In this document: positions 53,458 to 63,592 of the stretch, piece after piece
Layout: each line of letters opens with the position of its first letter
How positions within the stretch are numbered: the first letter of the stretch is position 1
Source: UBA5543 sp964464965
GTDB taxonomy: Bacteria; Bacteroidota; Bacteroidia; Chitinophagales; Chitinophagaceae
Direction: 5' to 3'
NCBI GenBank assembly: GCA_964464965.1
Contig: CAYXHM010000012.1
Coordinates: forward strand, 1 to 64,000
Length of the DNA stretch: 64,000 nucleotides
Translations under genes and position numbers: made by a program
The notes under the pieces: model-generated
The model's database searches: none
Told to the model about the DNA's origin: nothing
Seen by the model: the letters and a program-made list of their open reading frames with translations, nothing else

Positions 53458-54669
53458 ATGAATATTATACTGGCATCGGAAGTAATACACCCAGGCGGCG
53501 CTGAAACATTTATTTTGCGCATGGCACAGGCATTGTACAAAAATGACCACGATGTAAGGGTGTTTGTTTTCTACAATGAGATGCTCAACCGTGAGTTGTG
53601 TAAATTAATAGCGCCTGATGTAACTGTAGTACCTGCCAATATTCCTGCACACACAGTACTACGAAAAATTGACAGCCTGCTGTTCAGGCTTAAAATAGAC
53701 TTCAGCATAAGGAACATATTCATAAAAAAATCCCTGAAGAGATTAATTAAACAACACCGTACAGAAGTAATACACAGCCACCTGCTAAAGGTAGATGCAT
53801 TATGCCTGGATGTAGCGGATGAGGAAAAAATACCTGTTGTAAATACTATTCACGGAGACTATCTGCAATTCTTTGACAAGACACAGAAGAATGTGGCGAT
53901 ACCATTACTGAATTATACAAAAAAGGCACAGAGCAACCTGCAAAAACTTTCGGCTGTAGTATGCATATCAGACAAGCAAACCGGTTTCTTCCACCAAAAC
54001 TTCAGGCAGGAAACATCCGGCAAAATCAGTAAGATATACAACGGGTACACCGGGCGTGTAACAGAAGATGCACAAAAACTGAAAAAGCAATTGGGAATAA
54101 ATGAAACTGACTTTGTATTCGGGATGGTATCAAGAGGAATACCTGACAAGGGATGGCAGGTAGCGATAGATGCTTTTTTGCAACTCGGCCGGAAAGACAC
54201 AAGGTTAATATTGACAGGGCAAAGTGAATACCTGTCAGCTTTGCAACAAAAATATGCTGCTGAGCAAAGGATACATTTTACAGGGCATGCGGATAACCCC
54301 ATAAACTGGATAAATATTTTCGACGTGGGACTACTGCCCAGCACCTATCCTTCAGAAAGCCTGCCAACCGTTATAATAGAATACTTGTATTGCCATGTAC
54401 CGGTAATAGCCAGCGATGCCGGTGAAATCATCAATATGACGGGGCAGGCAACTACACCTGCGGGTATTATAGTGCCTGTAAAAGAAGGTAAGGTAGATGC
54501 CGCCTCTGTTGCAAGTGTTATGCAACAGTACATAACAGACGTGCATCTGTACAAAACACATAAAGAAAACACTGCACTATGCTACAATATGTTTGACATG
54601 AACAAATGTGTGGATGCATATGCCGATATTTACAGTAAATCAATTAATAATACCGGCAAAAACAGGTAG
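53458..54669 (+). CDS. Family 4 glycosyltransferase (403 aa)
   Basis: GT-B enzyme with retaining mechanism. N-terminal acceptor-side domain (HPGGAETFILRMAQAL; EVIHSHLLKV), then a nucleotide-sugar side with GIPDKGWQVAIDAF, and the EX7E motif ESLPTVIIE (about 300-308). Cytosolic or membrane-associated. Its ATG comes only three bases after the previous stop, so it is in the same operon. Specificity is not visible. Confidence 0.92.
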   Translation: MNIILASEVIHPGGAETFILRMAQALYKNDHDVRVFVFYNEMLNRELCKLIAPDVTVVPANIPAHTVLRKIDSLLFRLKIDFSIRNIFIKKSLKRLIKQHRTEVIHSHLLKVDALCLDVADEEKIPVVNTIHGDYLQFFDKTQKNVAIPLLNYTKKAQSNLQKLSAVVCISDKQTGFFHQNFRQETSGKISKIYNGYTGRVTEDAQKLKKQLGINETDFVFGMVSRGIPDKGWQVAIDAFLQLGRKDTRLILTGQSEYLSALQQKYAAEQRIHFTGHADNPINWINIFDVGLLPSTYPSESLPTVIIEYLYCHVPVIASDAGEIINMTGQATTPAGIIVPVKEGKVDAASVASVMQQYITDVHLYKTHKENTALCYNMFDMNKCVDAYADIYSKSINNTGKNR

Positions 54670-54672
54670 CAT

Positions 54673-55557
54673 ATGAGATTTGCAATAAGAGATGATGATA
54701 CTAATTTTTATACCCACCCTGAAGACCTGGAGCGGTGTTATCACGACATCTGGAATGACTTTCCACCAACATTAAGCGTAATATCCAAAGTGAAAGGCAA
54801 CTGGCTGTACTGGGTACACCAGATATATAAAGACAAGCACAACACAGACTGGCAAGCATGGACAGCCGATAACACTGCACATCCTATAGAAGATAATGTA
54901 GCGTTAATAAACTTTCTTAAAAACAAGCTGGCAGAAGGTAAACTGGATATATCATTTCATGCAAAGCACCATAGAAATGAAGACCCCGAGTTGCCCACGG
55001 GAATGAGTAACAACTATGTACGTGGAGCAGAGTATTTTACCACCAGGGACCTGACTAACGAAATAAAAGAAGAAGTAGCGCACCTGGAGAAAATCCTGAA
55101 CCACGATATAACAGTTTTCACCCCCCCGCAAAACCTACTGAGCGAAAAAGGTTATAAGGCAGTGCTTGCTGCAGGTTTAAACCTTTGTGGCGGCGGAATA
55201 CCTTTTTATAAGAAAGAGAAAAACATAAAAGGCGTAGCAAACATGGCACGCCAGCTGGTATTCAAACTACTACACAGGGAATCTGATTATCCCGGTGTTT
55301 TAAGGTTTCCTAACCATAATGAAGTGGCATATCATTATCCGTTGCAACCAACCACCAGGCTGGATACACTTATATATGATTTTGACATGGTAAGAAAATA
55401 CAATGGCGATTTTGTTTTGTCCACACATTATATAGAGTTTGACTACCCAATGGTGTATGACGAAACAATAACCATGAAGAAAATACTCATGGATTTTCTC
55501 GACTACGTATCAAAGTTTAAAGTAGAAAAGATGTCTTTATCAGACATGCTAAAATAA
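54673..55557 (+). CDS. Polysaccharide-deacetylase-fold protein (294 aa)
   Basis: Starts with an acidic triplet (RDDDTN, Asp7-Asp9), then has a DISFHAKHHRNED segment (about 92-104) that recalls the metal-binding His-x3-His of CE4/DUF2334 enzymes, and later a VFTPPQNLLSEKG loop and a LSTHYIEFDYPM segment. There is no signal peptide, so it acts in the cytosol or at the membrane. It may remove acetyl groups from a lipid-linked sugar. The family call rests on motif order only; an alternative is a non-catalytic relative. It sits inside the GT array, four bases after the previous gene. Confidence 0.7.
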   Translation: MRFAIRDDDTNFYTHPEDLERCYHDIWNDFPPTLSVISKVKGNWLYWVHQIYKDKHNTDWQAWTADNTAHPIEDNVALINFLKNKLAEGKLDISFHAKHHRNEDPELPTGMSNNYVRGAEYFTTRDLTNEIKEEVAHLEKILNHDITVFTPPQNLLSEKGYKAVLAAGLNLCGGGIPFYKKEKNIKGVANMARQLVFKLLHRESDYPGVLRFPNHNEVAYHYPLQPTTRLDTLIYDFDMVRKYNGDFVLSTHYIEFDYPMVYDETITMKKILMDFLDYVSKFKVEKMSLSDMLK

Positions 55558-55568
55558 TATCCGGGAAA

Positions 55569-56786
55569 ATGGACAAACAGCGAAAAATACTGGTCGTATC
55601 CTTTCAGTCGCTAACTGCAACCAGCGGGCAGGGCATGGCACGGCTTGGTTATGCCCTGTCAAAAGAATTGCACAAACGTGGGCTGTTAAAGGCGTTTATC
55701 GTGCACTCGAAAGGAAAATTCGACACCCCCTTTCCAAGTGAGCCTGTTTCCTTCTTTTCAAGATATTACCTTTTTATTCTGAATAAGATCAATAGTTTTT
55801 TCAAGTTTCAGACACATGGCTTCCGCTTTATACAAGAGCGATTGTTTGACTGGTTTTGTTCTATGAAGCTGGACAAATCTGTAGGTGTACTATTTGCAAC
55901 ACAACCCCACCTGAAGAGGACATTCAAAAAGGCCAAACAACTCGGGATAAAAACTGTATTGCTGTCGGGAACGCCGGAAGATAATTACATGTTTAAACTG
56001 GTGAGCGATGAAAATAAAATAATCGGCACTAAAGAAATAGACGCATATACATACAAGCCGCGCACGGACTATTTTAACGATGCCATGAAACACCTTGATG
56101 TAGCTATTGGTTTTTTCCCGACAGTGTACGACACCTTTAAAGAATCACCATCGTTTAAAGGTACTACAGTAAGAATGACAGGGCACATGACCCCAGACTT
56201 TCCTTATTACGACCCGAGTAGCAGAAAGAAGCCCGGCGGCAAATTCATTGTTGGTTTCGTGTCTTACACGGTTGTACTAAAAGGCCTGCATTATTTACTG
56301 GAAGCATGGCAAAACATTATGGCTAAGCACGACATTCAGGACATAGAACTGATAGTAGGTGGGCCCATGAACCCTATTATGGATAGCTATGTAAAAAAAC
56401 ACTTCAGTAACCTGAAACATGTTACCTACGCCGGACACGTAAAAGACATAGCCGGTTTTATGCAAAAGCTGGACCTGTTTGTGGTGCCCAGTATACTGGA
56501 AGGAGGTCCGATGTCTGCACTTGAGGCAGCACACTATGCCGTACCTGTACTTATTACCCGCAATGCGGGCTCTTACGAACTGATAGAACGTGGTGAAGGT
56601 GGTGGATATGTAGTGCCTATAAGAAATGCTAAAGCAATAGAGGACAACATAATGTGGGCGTACAATAATAAAGAGCAGAATGCAAACAAAGGCCTGATTG
56701 CAAAACAAAATCTTGCAAACTATAGCTTTAATACATTTATAGAAGAACTGGCAGACTACCTTCTAGAAGAACTAAATGGCAAATAA
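55569..56786 (+). CDS. Family 4 glycosyltransferase (405 aa)
   Basis: GT-B with a divergent N-terminal half (SQGMARLGYALSKELHKRG, then a long region with IKTVLLSGTPEDNYMF) and a typical donor domain: FVSYTVVLKGLHYLLEAW, then EX7E EGGPMSALE (about 310-318), then YAVPVLITRNAGSYELI. Its stop overlaps the next gene's ATG by 11 bases, so translation is coupled. The acceptor is unknown. Confidence 0.9.
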   Translation: MDKQRKILVVSFQSLTATSGQGMARLGYALSKELHKRGLLKAFIVHSKGKFDTPFPSEPVSFFSRYYLFILNKINSFFKFQTHGFRFIQERLFDWFCSMKLDKSVGVLFATQPHLKRTFKKAKQLGIKTVLLSGTPEDNYMFKLVSDENKIIGTKEIDAYTYKPRTDYFNDAMKHLDVAIGFFPTVYDTFKESPSFKGTTVRMTGHMTPDFPYYDPSSRKKPGGKFIVGFVSYTVVLKGLHYLLEAWQNIMAKHDIQDIELIVGGPMNPIMDSYVKKHFSNLKHVTYAGHVKDIAGFMQKLDLFVVPSILEGGPMSALEAAHYAVPVLITRNAGSYELIERGEGGGYVVPIRNAKAIEDNIMWAYNNKEQNANKGLIAKQNLANYSFNTFIEELADYLLEELNGK

Positions 56787-57984
56787 AAAAAATATACTCT
56801 TGTTGGGGTCTGAATTGGGCAAGGGCGGTGCAGAACGTTCTATTTCCCTACTCAGCTATTATCTTGAGCAGGCCGGATATCCAGTAACACTTTGCATATT
56901 ATCAGGCAAAGACCGGACCAGCTACTATAAAACATGCAGGGAAGTAATTTTCGTTGACCCACCGGATGTAAAAGGTACGTTTGACAAAATAAAAGCATGG
57001 CAATACCGCTTGAAAAGCATCAGGCAGATAAAGCATTCTAAAAATATAGACGTTTGCATCAGTTTCCTGGAAGGACCCGACTATGTAAACGTTTTAACCA
57101 AGGGCAGGGAAAAAGTGGTATTAAGCATACGCGGCTCTAAGATGTTTGACAAGGTAATAAGCGGATTGATGGGTGATGTCCGTAAAAAAATCCTTATCCC
57201 GTTTTTATATAAACGGGCCGATGATATTGTTTGCGTAACAAAAGCCCTGGCAGATGAACTGCATGAATACTTCAATATCAGCCATAATAAACTAAAGGTC
57301 ATTTATAACTTCTACGAGACAGAGGAAATTCTTGCCAAAGCAGATGAACCCCTGACCGTTGACGAAGAAAAGATATTTACCCGGCCGGTCATCATTACAT
57401 CGGGCAGGTTGCATGTAGCAAAGGGTCACGATAAGCTAATACGTGTACTACAGAAAATAAGGGAACATAAAGATGTAAGGCTGATGATACTGGGCGATGG
57501 CGAGTTGCTCGGAGAACTTGTGGCTCTCGCGCAAAGCCTGGGTATGAAAACCTGCACATGGCAAGAAAGCTATAAAGAAGCCGATGTATATTTTATGGGC
57601 TTTCAGAAGAATGCATTTAAATTTTATAAACATAGCAGTCTCTTCGCACTACCATCATCCTGGGAAGGGTTCCCAAATGTGCTGGCAGAAGCATTAATAT
57701 GCAGGAAACCTGTAGTAAGTACGGACTGTCCCACGGGACCCAGGGAAATATTAGATATAGAAGGACTTGGGAAGCCCCCTACCGCGATCCCTATTCGTAC
57801 AACCGTAGGGTCGCTGGCACCTATGCTGAACGAAATTACAGAAGACATAACAACGATATGGTCAACCGAAATAACACATTGGCTGGATACTCCTGTACCT
57901 ACAAATGAGGAGTTTGACCAGCTTACAAAAAGATTTACGTTGGATGAATTATTAATAAAATGGGAAGCCATTATAAACAACTAA
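56776..57984 (+). CDS. Family 4 glycosyltransferase (402 aa)
   Basis: GT-B with the N-terminal SELGKGGAERSISLLSYYL loop, a RLHVAKGHDKLIRVL donor loop, and the EX7E motif EGFPNVLAE (about 297-305) followed by ALICRKPVVSTDCPTGPRE. It overlaps the previous gene by 11 bases. This GGAERS/EGFPN type is common in capsule and O-antigen assembly. Sugar specificity cannot be read. Confidence 0.92.
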   Translation: MANKKNILLLGSELGKGGAERSISLLSYYLEQAGYPVTLCILSGKDRTSYYKTCREVIFVDPPDVKGTFDKIKAWQYRLKSIRQIKHSKNIDVCISFLEGPDYVNVLTKGREKVVLSIRGSKMFDKVISGLMGDVRKKILIPFLYKRADDIVCVTKALADELHEYFNISHNKLKVIYNFYETEEILAKADEPLTVDEEKIFTRPVIITSGRLHVAKGHDKLIRVLQKIREHKDVRLMILGDGELLGELVALAQSLGMKTCTWQESYKEADVYFMGFQKNAFKFYKHSSLFALPSSWEGFPNVLAEALICRKPVVSTDCPTGPREILDIEGLGKPPTAIPIRTTVGSLAPMLNEITEDITTIWSTEITHWLDTPVPTNEEFDQLTKRFTLDELLIKWEAIINN

Positions 57985-57991
57985 GCAGATA

Positions 57992-59095
57992 GTGAACATA
58001 CTAATAATAGACAACTCAATAGCCTTTACAGGTGCATTTAAATGCGCACTGAATGAAGCTGAGCTATTATCAGGCAGGCATAACTTTGTTTTTGTTTTGA
58101 GCGAAAAATCAACCCTTACAAGCAACCTGAGTGAAAAAGGGTTTACAGTATATACACTTCCGTTACTTGAAATAAGGAAATCTATTCCTGCATTATTGAT
58201 GTATCCTTTCGTGCTGTTTAGAAATGCTATCAGGCTAAAGCGCATACTACAAAAGGCACATATTGATGTTGTACAAGTAAACGACTTTTATAACATGCTG
58301 GGGGTGGCGGTAAAGATGCTGGGCTTCAAAGGCAAACTGATTACTTATGTACGTTTTTTACCGTCTGTAATGCCGGCAACATTACGTAATATCTGGTTAA
58401 AGCTGGGCTTTAAATACTCGTATAAGGTCATTGCTGTTTCAGATGCAGTTTTAGGGCAACTGCCTAAACACACCAAAGCAGTAAGGATATATGACCCCGT
58501 ACAACTTTCAGAACTATTGCTTGAGAAAACATATGCCCAAGGCGGGCCGTTGGAAATACTATATCTATCTAACTACATACAAGGCAAGGGCCAGGATAGC
58601 GCCATAGAAGCATTTGCAAAAGCGTATAACACCAATAAAAACCTCAGGCTGAAATTTTGCGGTGGGGATATGGGCCTCGCTAAAAATGCTGCATACCGTG
58701 AAAAACTTGAGCAAAGAGTGCATGAACTGGGGTTATCCGGCGAAGTGAACTTTGCAGCATTCAGCACAGATATAGAACGCACAATAAAGCAAGCCGATAT
58801 TATGCTTAATTTTTCTGAAGCCGAATCTTTTTCTATGACCTGCCTTGAAGCCGCCTATTACGGCACGCCTTTAATAGCAACCCGATGCGGTGGCCCTGAA
58901 GAAATAATAGATAACGGTATAACCGGAATAACTGTGCCCGTAAAAGATATTGAAGCTATGAGTACCGCGTTATTGACAATGGCAGAAAATGCTGAGCTAC
59001 TACGGGCGTACGCCATAGCGGGCAAAGAATATGTCAGGAACAAATTCAAGATAGATAACTATATTACCGCGATGGAAGACGTTTTAGCAGGCTAA
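57992..59095 (+). CDS. Family 4 glycosyltransferase (367 aa)
   Basis: Starts at GTG, seven bases after the previous stop; no closer ATG exists before MNI-like residues. GT-B with FTGAFKCALNEAELLSG, then YLSNYIQGKGQDSAIEAF, and EX7E ESFSMTCLE (about 278-286) followed by AAYYGTPLIATRCGGPEEII. It has a membrane-proximal hydrophobic stretch near 60-75 (ALLMYPFVLF) that may aid membrane association. Specificity unknown. Confidence 0.92.
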   Translation: MNILIIDNSIAFTGAFKCALNEAELLSGRHNFVFVLSEKSTLTSNLSEKGFTVYTLPLLEIRKSIPALLMYPFVLFRNAIRLKRILQKAHIDVVQVNDFYNMLGVAVKMLGFKGKLITYVRFLPSVMPATLRNIWLKLGFKYSYKVIAVSDAVLGQLPKHTKAVRIYDPVQLSELLLEKTYAQGGPLEILYLSNYIQGKGQDSAIEAFAKAYNTNKNLRLKFCGGDMGLAKNAAYREKLEQRVHELGLSGEVNFAAFSTDIERTIKQADIMLNFSEAESFSMTCLEAAYYGTPLIATRCGGPEEIIDNGITGITVPVKDIEAMSTALLTMAENAELLRAYAIAGKEYVRNKFKIDNYITAMEDVLAG

Positions 59096-59101
59096 TAATA
59101 C

Positions 59102-60187
59102 ATGAAGGATAAAAGCATTAAAATATTATTTATGGTGCCATACCCTGTAAGGCATGCACCTTCCCAGCGTTTTCGTGTAGAGTTGTTTGAGCCGTACCTG
59201 AAAGAAGCGGGGTTGGATTATACAATAGCAGCTTTTATGGATGCCAATACCTGGACGGTGCTCTACAAAAAAGGCTCTGCTGTTCAAAAAGCATGGGGCA
59301 TTATAAAAGGCTACCTGAAAAGATTGAAAACGGTCTTAATAGACGTGCATGGTTACGATTATGTTTTTGTACATCGTGAGGGTGCGCCAGTGGGCCCGCC
59401 TGTGTTTGAATGGATAGTGGCAAAGCTATGGCGCAAGAAGATGGTATTCGACTTTGACGATGCGATATGGATACCTAATACCAGCAACGAGAATAAATTT
59501 GCGGGCTGGCTGAAATCTTTCTGGAAGATAAAATACTTGTGCAAGTGGTCGCATACAGTAATAGGAGGCAACGAATATTTATGCAATTATGCGCGGCAGT
59601 ATAACAACAACGTTGTGCTCATACCCACCTGTGTAGATATGGAGCGCATGCACAATGGCGTAAAGATACACCAGGAAGAAAGCACGGTAACAATAGGATG
59701 GACCGGCAGTCACTCTACCCTGCCCTATCTTGATGAAATAATGGATGCGCTTCTTTACGCTGAAAAGGAATTGAATACTTGTTTCCTGCTCATAGCTAAT
59801 AAAAAACCAGACTTACCACTAACCGACTGGGAATTCATCCACTGGAATGAACACACAGAAATTGCAGACCTGCTTAAGATGGACATAGGTGTTATGCCAC
59901 TGAAAGACGATAACTGGAGCGAGGGCAAATGCGGGTTCAAACTTATTCAGTATTTATCATTAGGCATACCCGCTGTTGCAAGCCCCGTGGGTGTAAATAA
60001 AGTAATTATAGAACACGGGATTAACGGATACCTGTGTAGCACACATAATGAGTGGAAAGATGCTATTACAAAACTGGTTGCCGACAGCAGACTGAGAAAA
60101 AATGCTGGCGCTGCAGGCCGCGAAAAAATGCTGCGGGAATACAGCATTGCTGCCAATAAAGATAAATTTATTGGGGTATTTCTTTAA
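59102..60187 (+). CDS. Family 4-like glycosyltransferase (361 aa)
   Basis: N-terminal part with PYPVRHAPSQRFRVELFEPYL and VFDFDDAIWIPNTSNENKF, as in GT4-like enzymes that act on long lipid-linked acceptors; donor domain with GWTGSHSTLPYLDEI. The usual EX7E region reads EGKCGFKLIQYLSLG, so the second Glu is replaced; this variant is common in this subgroup. Its 3' end overlaps the opposite-strand membrane-protein gene by 20 bases. Confidence 0.88.
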   Translation: MKDKSIKILFMVPYPVRHAPSQRFRVELFEPYLKEAGLDYTIAAFMDANTWTVLYKKGSAVQKAWGIIKGYLKRLKTVLIDVHGYDYVFVHREGAPVGPPVFEWIVAKLWRKKMVFDFDDAIWIPNTSNENKFAGWLKSFWKIKYLCKWSHTVIGGNEYLCNYARQYNNNVVLIPTCVDMERMHNGVKIHQEESTVTIGWTGSHSTLPYLDEIMDALLYAEKELNTCFLLIANKKPDLPLTDWEFIHWNEHTEIADLLKMDIGVMPLKDDNWSEGKCGFKLIQYLSLGIPAVASPVGVNKVIIEHGINGYLCSTHNEWKDAITKLVADSRLRKNAGAAGREKMLREYSIAANKDKFIGVFL

Positions 60188-61574
60188 GCCACGCCGCCTT
60201 GCGCAGGCTCATCATATTGAAAGACAGTAATTTCACCTGTGTAGGATAGTATTTATAATATACCAATACCAATGTGAGACAAAAGAACGGCAGGCACGGA
60301 ATACGATAGCGCGATAGTGTACCGAAATTACCGGATGATATTCCTACAGCAAAAGCAAATATCAGTGTAAATATCAGACAGAACTGTATGGTGGGATCTT
60401 GCGCAACTGCCTTCCAGAATTTCTTTATTCCTACTGAAAATAATACTTTAAGAGTAAGCAACATAAATAAGGTAGCCTCAATAGCGTTTACAAACTGCAT
60501 TACTTTGCGTGTTTCCCATATATATGGCCTGTACAGGGTAACATTCACTGCTGCGGGAAACTTACTGAGCATACCTATGGGAGTAGGCTGCATATCGCCC
60601 AGGCTATAAGCACTGCCCTCGTCACCCGATTGCTCTTGTATATAATTACTGATGAGATATGAGGTTTTGGCTATCCGGTCTAGAGAGTATTTGCCGAATA
60701 CCTCTGAATACTTTTGCATCACTACAACGAAACCGACCAGGCATACAGCAAGAATACCCATAGTCATTACAAACCTCACCAGGCCATTGCGTATCCGGTG
60801 AGAGTATGTAGCCAGTATCCAGAAAATTATTGCCGGAACAAAGGCAATCAGTATATATATTTTTATAGTTGCCAGTAGCATGAATGCAATTACCGTAATA
60901 GCTATGGTTGAGAAACGAAAATCCCTGTTGATGAGCAGGCGGAAGGCACCGAAGGTCATCCATCCCAGGCTGAACATGCAGATAGTATCTTTAAATATAC
61001 CGGAACCCCACATAATAGTACTGGGTATAAACAGCGTGGACAATGCTATATACTTGGTATGTTCAGGAAATTTTGTAGCAAACGTACGGAACAATGCCCA
61101 TATACCGGAAAATGCTATAGCTCCCAATATTACAGCAGTAGGTAAAAAGGTATTAAATGTAAATATCATTATAATAGCTACAATAGTACATACGGTATAT
61201 TCAGCAGGTGCCTCGTACCAATCCATCTGTGTTATGTATTTTGAATAGGCTCCATCGTACCATTCCGGTATGCGGAACAGGAGGTTATACCACTTGGCCG
61301 GACTCTCATCAAAAGCGCTGTTAATCAGTTTTGCATGCCAATGGTATAGCGCAGTATCTCCCCATCCGTAATAATACCTGTATATTAAACTAATGAATAT
61401 AGCCCCGGCTATTTTCAACATAAGGCCCGGCATAAAATAACGCCGCCATGGATGGCCGACGGGATAACGTCTTTCACGTATCTGATATGCGATGAAAAAT
61501 ATAGCACCCAGGTAAAAAGGAAGTAACAAGTAGTCAAGAAAAGTTATAAATTGCTGCGAGTCATTATTGACCAT
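60168..61574 (-). CDS. Wzy-like multi-pass membrane protein (468 aa)
   Basis: About 11-12 membrane helices with one larger periplasmic loop (SNYIQEQSGDEGSAYSLGDMQPTP) and a late segment NFGTLSRYRIPCLPFFCL, which resembles the terminal motif of O-antigen polymerases and related GT-C proteins. It is probably the polymerase or ligase of this glycan, acting in the periplasm. It is read on the opposite strand to the rest of the locus, convergent with the last GT and divergent from the asparagine synthase. A GT-C mannosyltransferase-like enzyme is the alternative. Confidence 0.72.
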   Translation of the reverse strand: MVNNDSQQFITFLDYLLLPFYLGAIFFIAYQIRERRYPVGHPWRRYFMPGLMLKIAGAIFISLIYRYYYGWGDTALYHWHAKLINSAFDESPAKWYNLLFRIPEWYDGAYSKYITQMDWYEAPAEYTVCTIVAIIMIFTFNTFLPTAVILGAIAFSGIWALFRTFATKFPEHTKYIALSTLFIPSTIMWGSGIFKDTICMFSLGWMTFGAFRLLINRDFRFSTIAITVIAFMLLATIKIYILIAFVPAIIFWILATYSHRIRNGLVRFVMTMGILAVCLVGFVVVMQKYSEVFGKYSLDRIAKTSYLISNYIQEQSGDEGSAYSLGDMQPTPIGMLSKFPAAVNVTLYRPYIWETRKVMQFVNAIEATLFMLLTLKVLFSVGIKKFWKAVAQDPTIQFCLIFTLIFAFAVGISSGNFGTLSRYRIPCLPFFCLTLVLVYYKYYPTQVKLLSFNMMSLRKAAWLKEIPQ

Positions 61575-61624
61575 CGTCCCGTATTTCTTTGTTTATCAAA
61601 CTTGTCTAAAAAACTACACCCAGC

Positions 61625-63538
61625 ATGTGCGGTATTACCGGTTATTACGCTCTTTCCAATAACACTCAAACCAATGTTATAAAGGTAAGGCAATCAACTG
61701 AAAAAATGTATTTGAGGGGCCCCGACTGTGGTGATATTTATACACATGGCAGTGTGGGTTTAGGCCACCGCAGGCTCTCTATTATAGACACCTCTACCGG
61801 TGCTACACAACCAATGACGGACGTTACGGGACGGTACACCATTGCTTTTAACGGCGAAATTTTTAACTATAAAGATTTATCCGCACAATACCTGTCTAAA
61901 ACATGGGCGCGCATTGGGGGTGCAAAAACTACTTCTGATACAGAAATACTTTTGTATCTTCTTATAGAGTACGGGGCGGAATGCCTGCCTTGGCTCAGTG
62001 GATTTTTTGCATTTGCCTTCTATGATAAAGAAACAGGTGTATTATTAATAGCGCGCGACAGGTTTGGTAAAAAACCCCTGAACTACTATAGTACTAAAGA
62101 CGAATTTGCTTTTGCATCTGAAATGAAAGCCCTGCTGGAATGGGGCATACCAAAAAAGCTGAACTATTCTGTACTGCACCAGTACCTGCAACTAAACTAT
62201 GTGCCGCAGCCACAGAGTATGATAGAAGGAGTAGCAAAGCTACAACCCGGGCATTATATGCTTGTAGATGCAAATGGAATAAAAGAAGATAAATCTTACT
62301 ACGAGATAAATATCGACACCGCATCGTATAATAAATACACTTACGAGGCTGCACAGGATGAATTGGTGAAACGTATGGACGAATCTGTACGCGAAAGAAT
62401 GATTGCAGATGTGCCATTGGGAGCATTTTTAAGCGGGGGTATAGATTCATCGGTTATTGTAGCTCTGGCAAGCAATTATACCAAAAACCTGAATACATTT
62501 TCCGTAGGTTACAAAGACAATGCTTTTTACGATGAAACAAGCTACGCAAAACTTGTAGCGGATAAATACAAAACAAATCACACAGTTTTTTCTCTCACCA
62601 ACAGTGACTTCCTAGAGCATGTGTTTGGGGTACTGGATTATCTTGATGAGCCTTTTGCAGATTCATCTGCAATACCGGAATACATTTTATGCCACCATAC
62701 ACGAAAGCACGTAACTGTTGCCCTGAGCGGTGATGGTGGCGATGAGGTATTTGCAGGATACAATAAACACGCTGCCGAATGGAAAATGCGCCAGAGCTCA
62801 TTGGTCAACAACCTTGTAAAAGCAGGCCTCCCTTTATGGAAAATGCTGCCACGTGGCAGAAGCAATAAAATAACGAACCTGTTTCGTCAGTTGCACCGTT
62901 TTGCACAAGGGGGTAATCTTTCAATGGAAGACCGTTACTGGCGGTGGGCATCTTTTAACACTGTAGCACAAACTGATAATCTGCTGAGCAAAGCCAGCAT
63001 TGCCAAAGTTGACTATGCACTAATGGAAAACGAAAGGCAGGAAATATTAAAGCACATGAAGAGCAGTGACTTTAATGAATTGTTGCTGACTGATATGAAC
63101 CTCGTACTTACAGGTGATATGCTGGTGAAGGTGGACCTGATGAGTATGGCTAATAGCCTGGAGGTACGCAGCCCTTTCCTTGATTATAAGGTGGTGGATT
63201 TCGCTTTTTCTTTACCACAACAGTACAAGATTGATGGTCACATGAAGAAGCGCATTGTACAGGATGCCTTCCGTAGTATGTTGCCTGAAGAAATATACAA
63301 CCGGCCTAAACATGGCTTTGAAATACCACTGCTTGACTGGTTCCGTAAAGAATTGTGGAGCCTGATAAACGACGATTTACTCAGCAAACGGTTTATTGAA
63401 GAACAGGGGATATTTAACACCGATGCCATAGAACAACTAAAAAAGAAACTGCACAGCAATAGCCCTGAAGACAGTCACGCTACTATATGGGCGCTAATTG
63501 TATTCCAGTACTGGTGGAAGAAATATCTCACAAGCTAA
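61625..63538 (+). CDS. asnB: Asparagine synthase, glutamine-hydrolysing (637 aa)
   Basis: ATP-dependent amidotransferase. N-terminal glutaminase with nucleophile Cys2 (MCGITGYYAL), and GHRRLSIIDTSTGATQPM, FNGEIFNY motifs; C-terminal synthetase with the pyrophosphate loop SGGIDSS (about 269-275) and a DEPFADSS segment. In glycan clusters such enzymes can amidate a sugar acid instead of making free asparagine; which one applies here is not visible. Length is typical. It is divergent from the Wzy-like gene, with 50 bases between. Confidence 0.9.
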   Translation: MCGITGYYALSNNTQTNVIKVRQSTEKMYLRGPDCGDIYTHGSVGLGHRRLSIIDTSTGATQPMTDVTGRYTIAFNGEIFNYKDLSAQYLSKTWARIGGAKTTSDTEILLYLLIEYGAECLPWLSGFFAFAFYDKETGVLLIARDRFGKKPLNYYSTKDEFAFASEMKALLEWGIPKKLNYSVLHQYLQLNYVPQPQSMIEGVAKLQPGHYMLVDANGIKEDKSYYEINIDTASYNKYTYEAAQDELVKRMDESVRERMIADVPLGAFLSGGIDSSVIVALASNYTKNLNTFSVGYKDNAFYDETSYAKLVADKYKTNHTVFSLTNSDFLEHVFGVLDYLDEPFADSSAIPEYILCHHTRKHVTVALSGDGGDEVFAGYNKHAAEWKMRQSSLVNNLVKAGLPLWKMLPRGRSNKITNLFRQLHRFAQGGNLSMEDRYWRWASFNTVAQTDNLLSKASIAKVDYALMENERQEILKHMKSSDFNELLLTDMNLVLTGDMLVKVDLMSMANSLEVRSPFLDYKVVDFAFSLPQQYKIDGHMKKRIVQDAFRSMLPEEIYNRPKHGFEIPLLDWFRKELWSLINDDLLSKRFIEEQGIFNTDAIEQLKKKLHSNSPEDSHATIWALIVFQYWWKKYLTS

Positions 63539-63592
63539 ACGTTTTGACAACAATATTGAATTATTGTATTATTGCACATCTTATAAGAAAAC

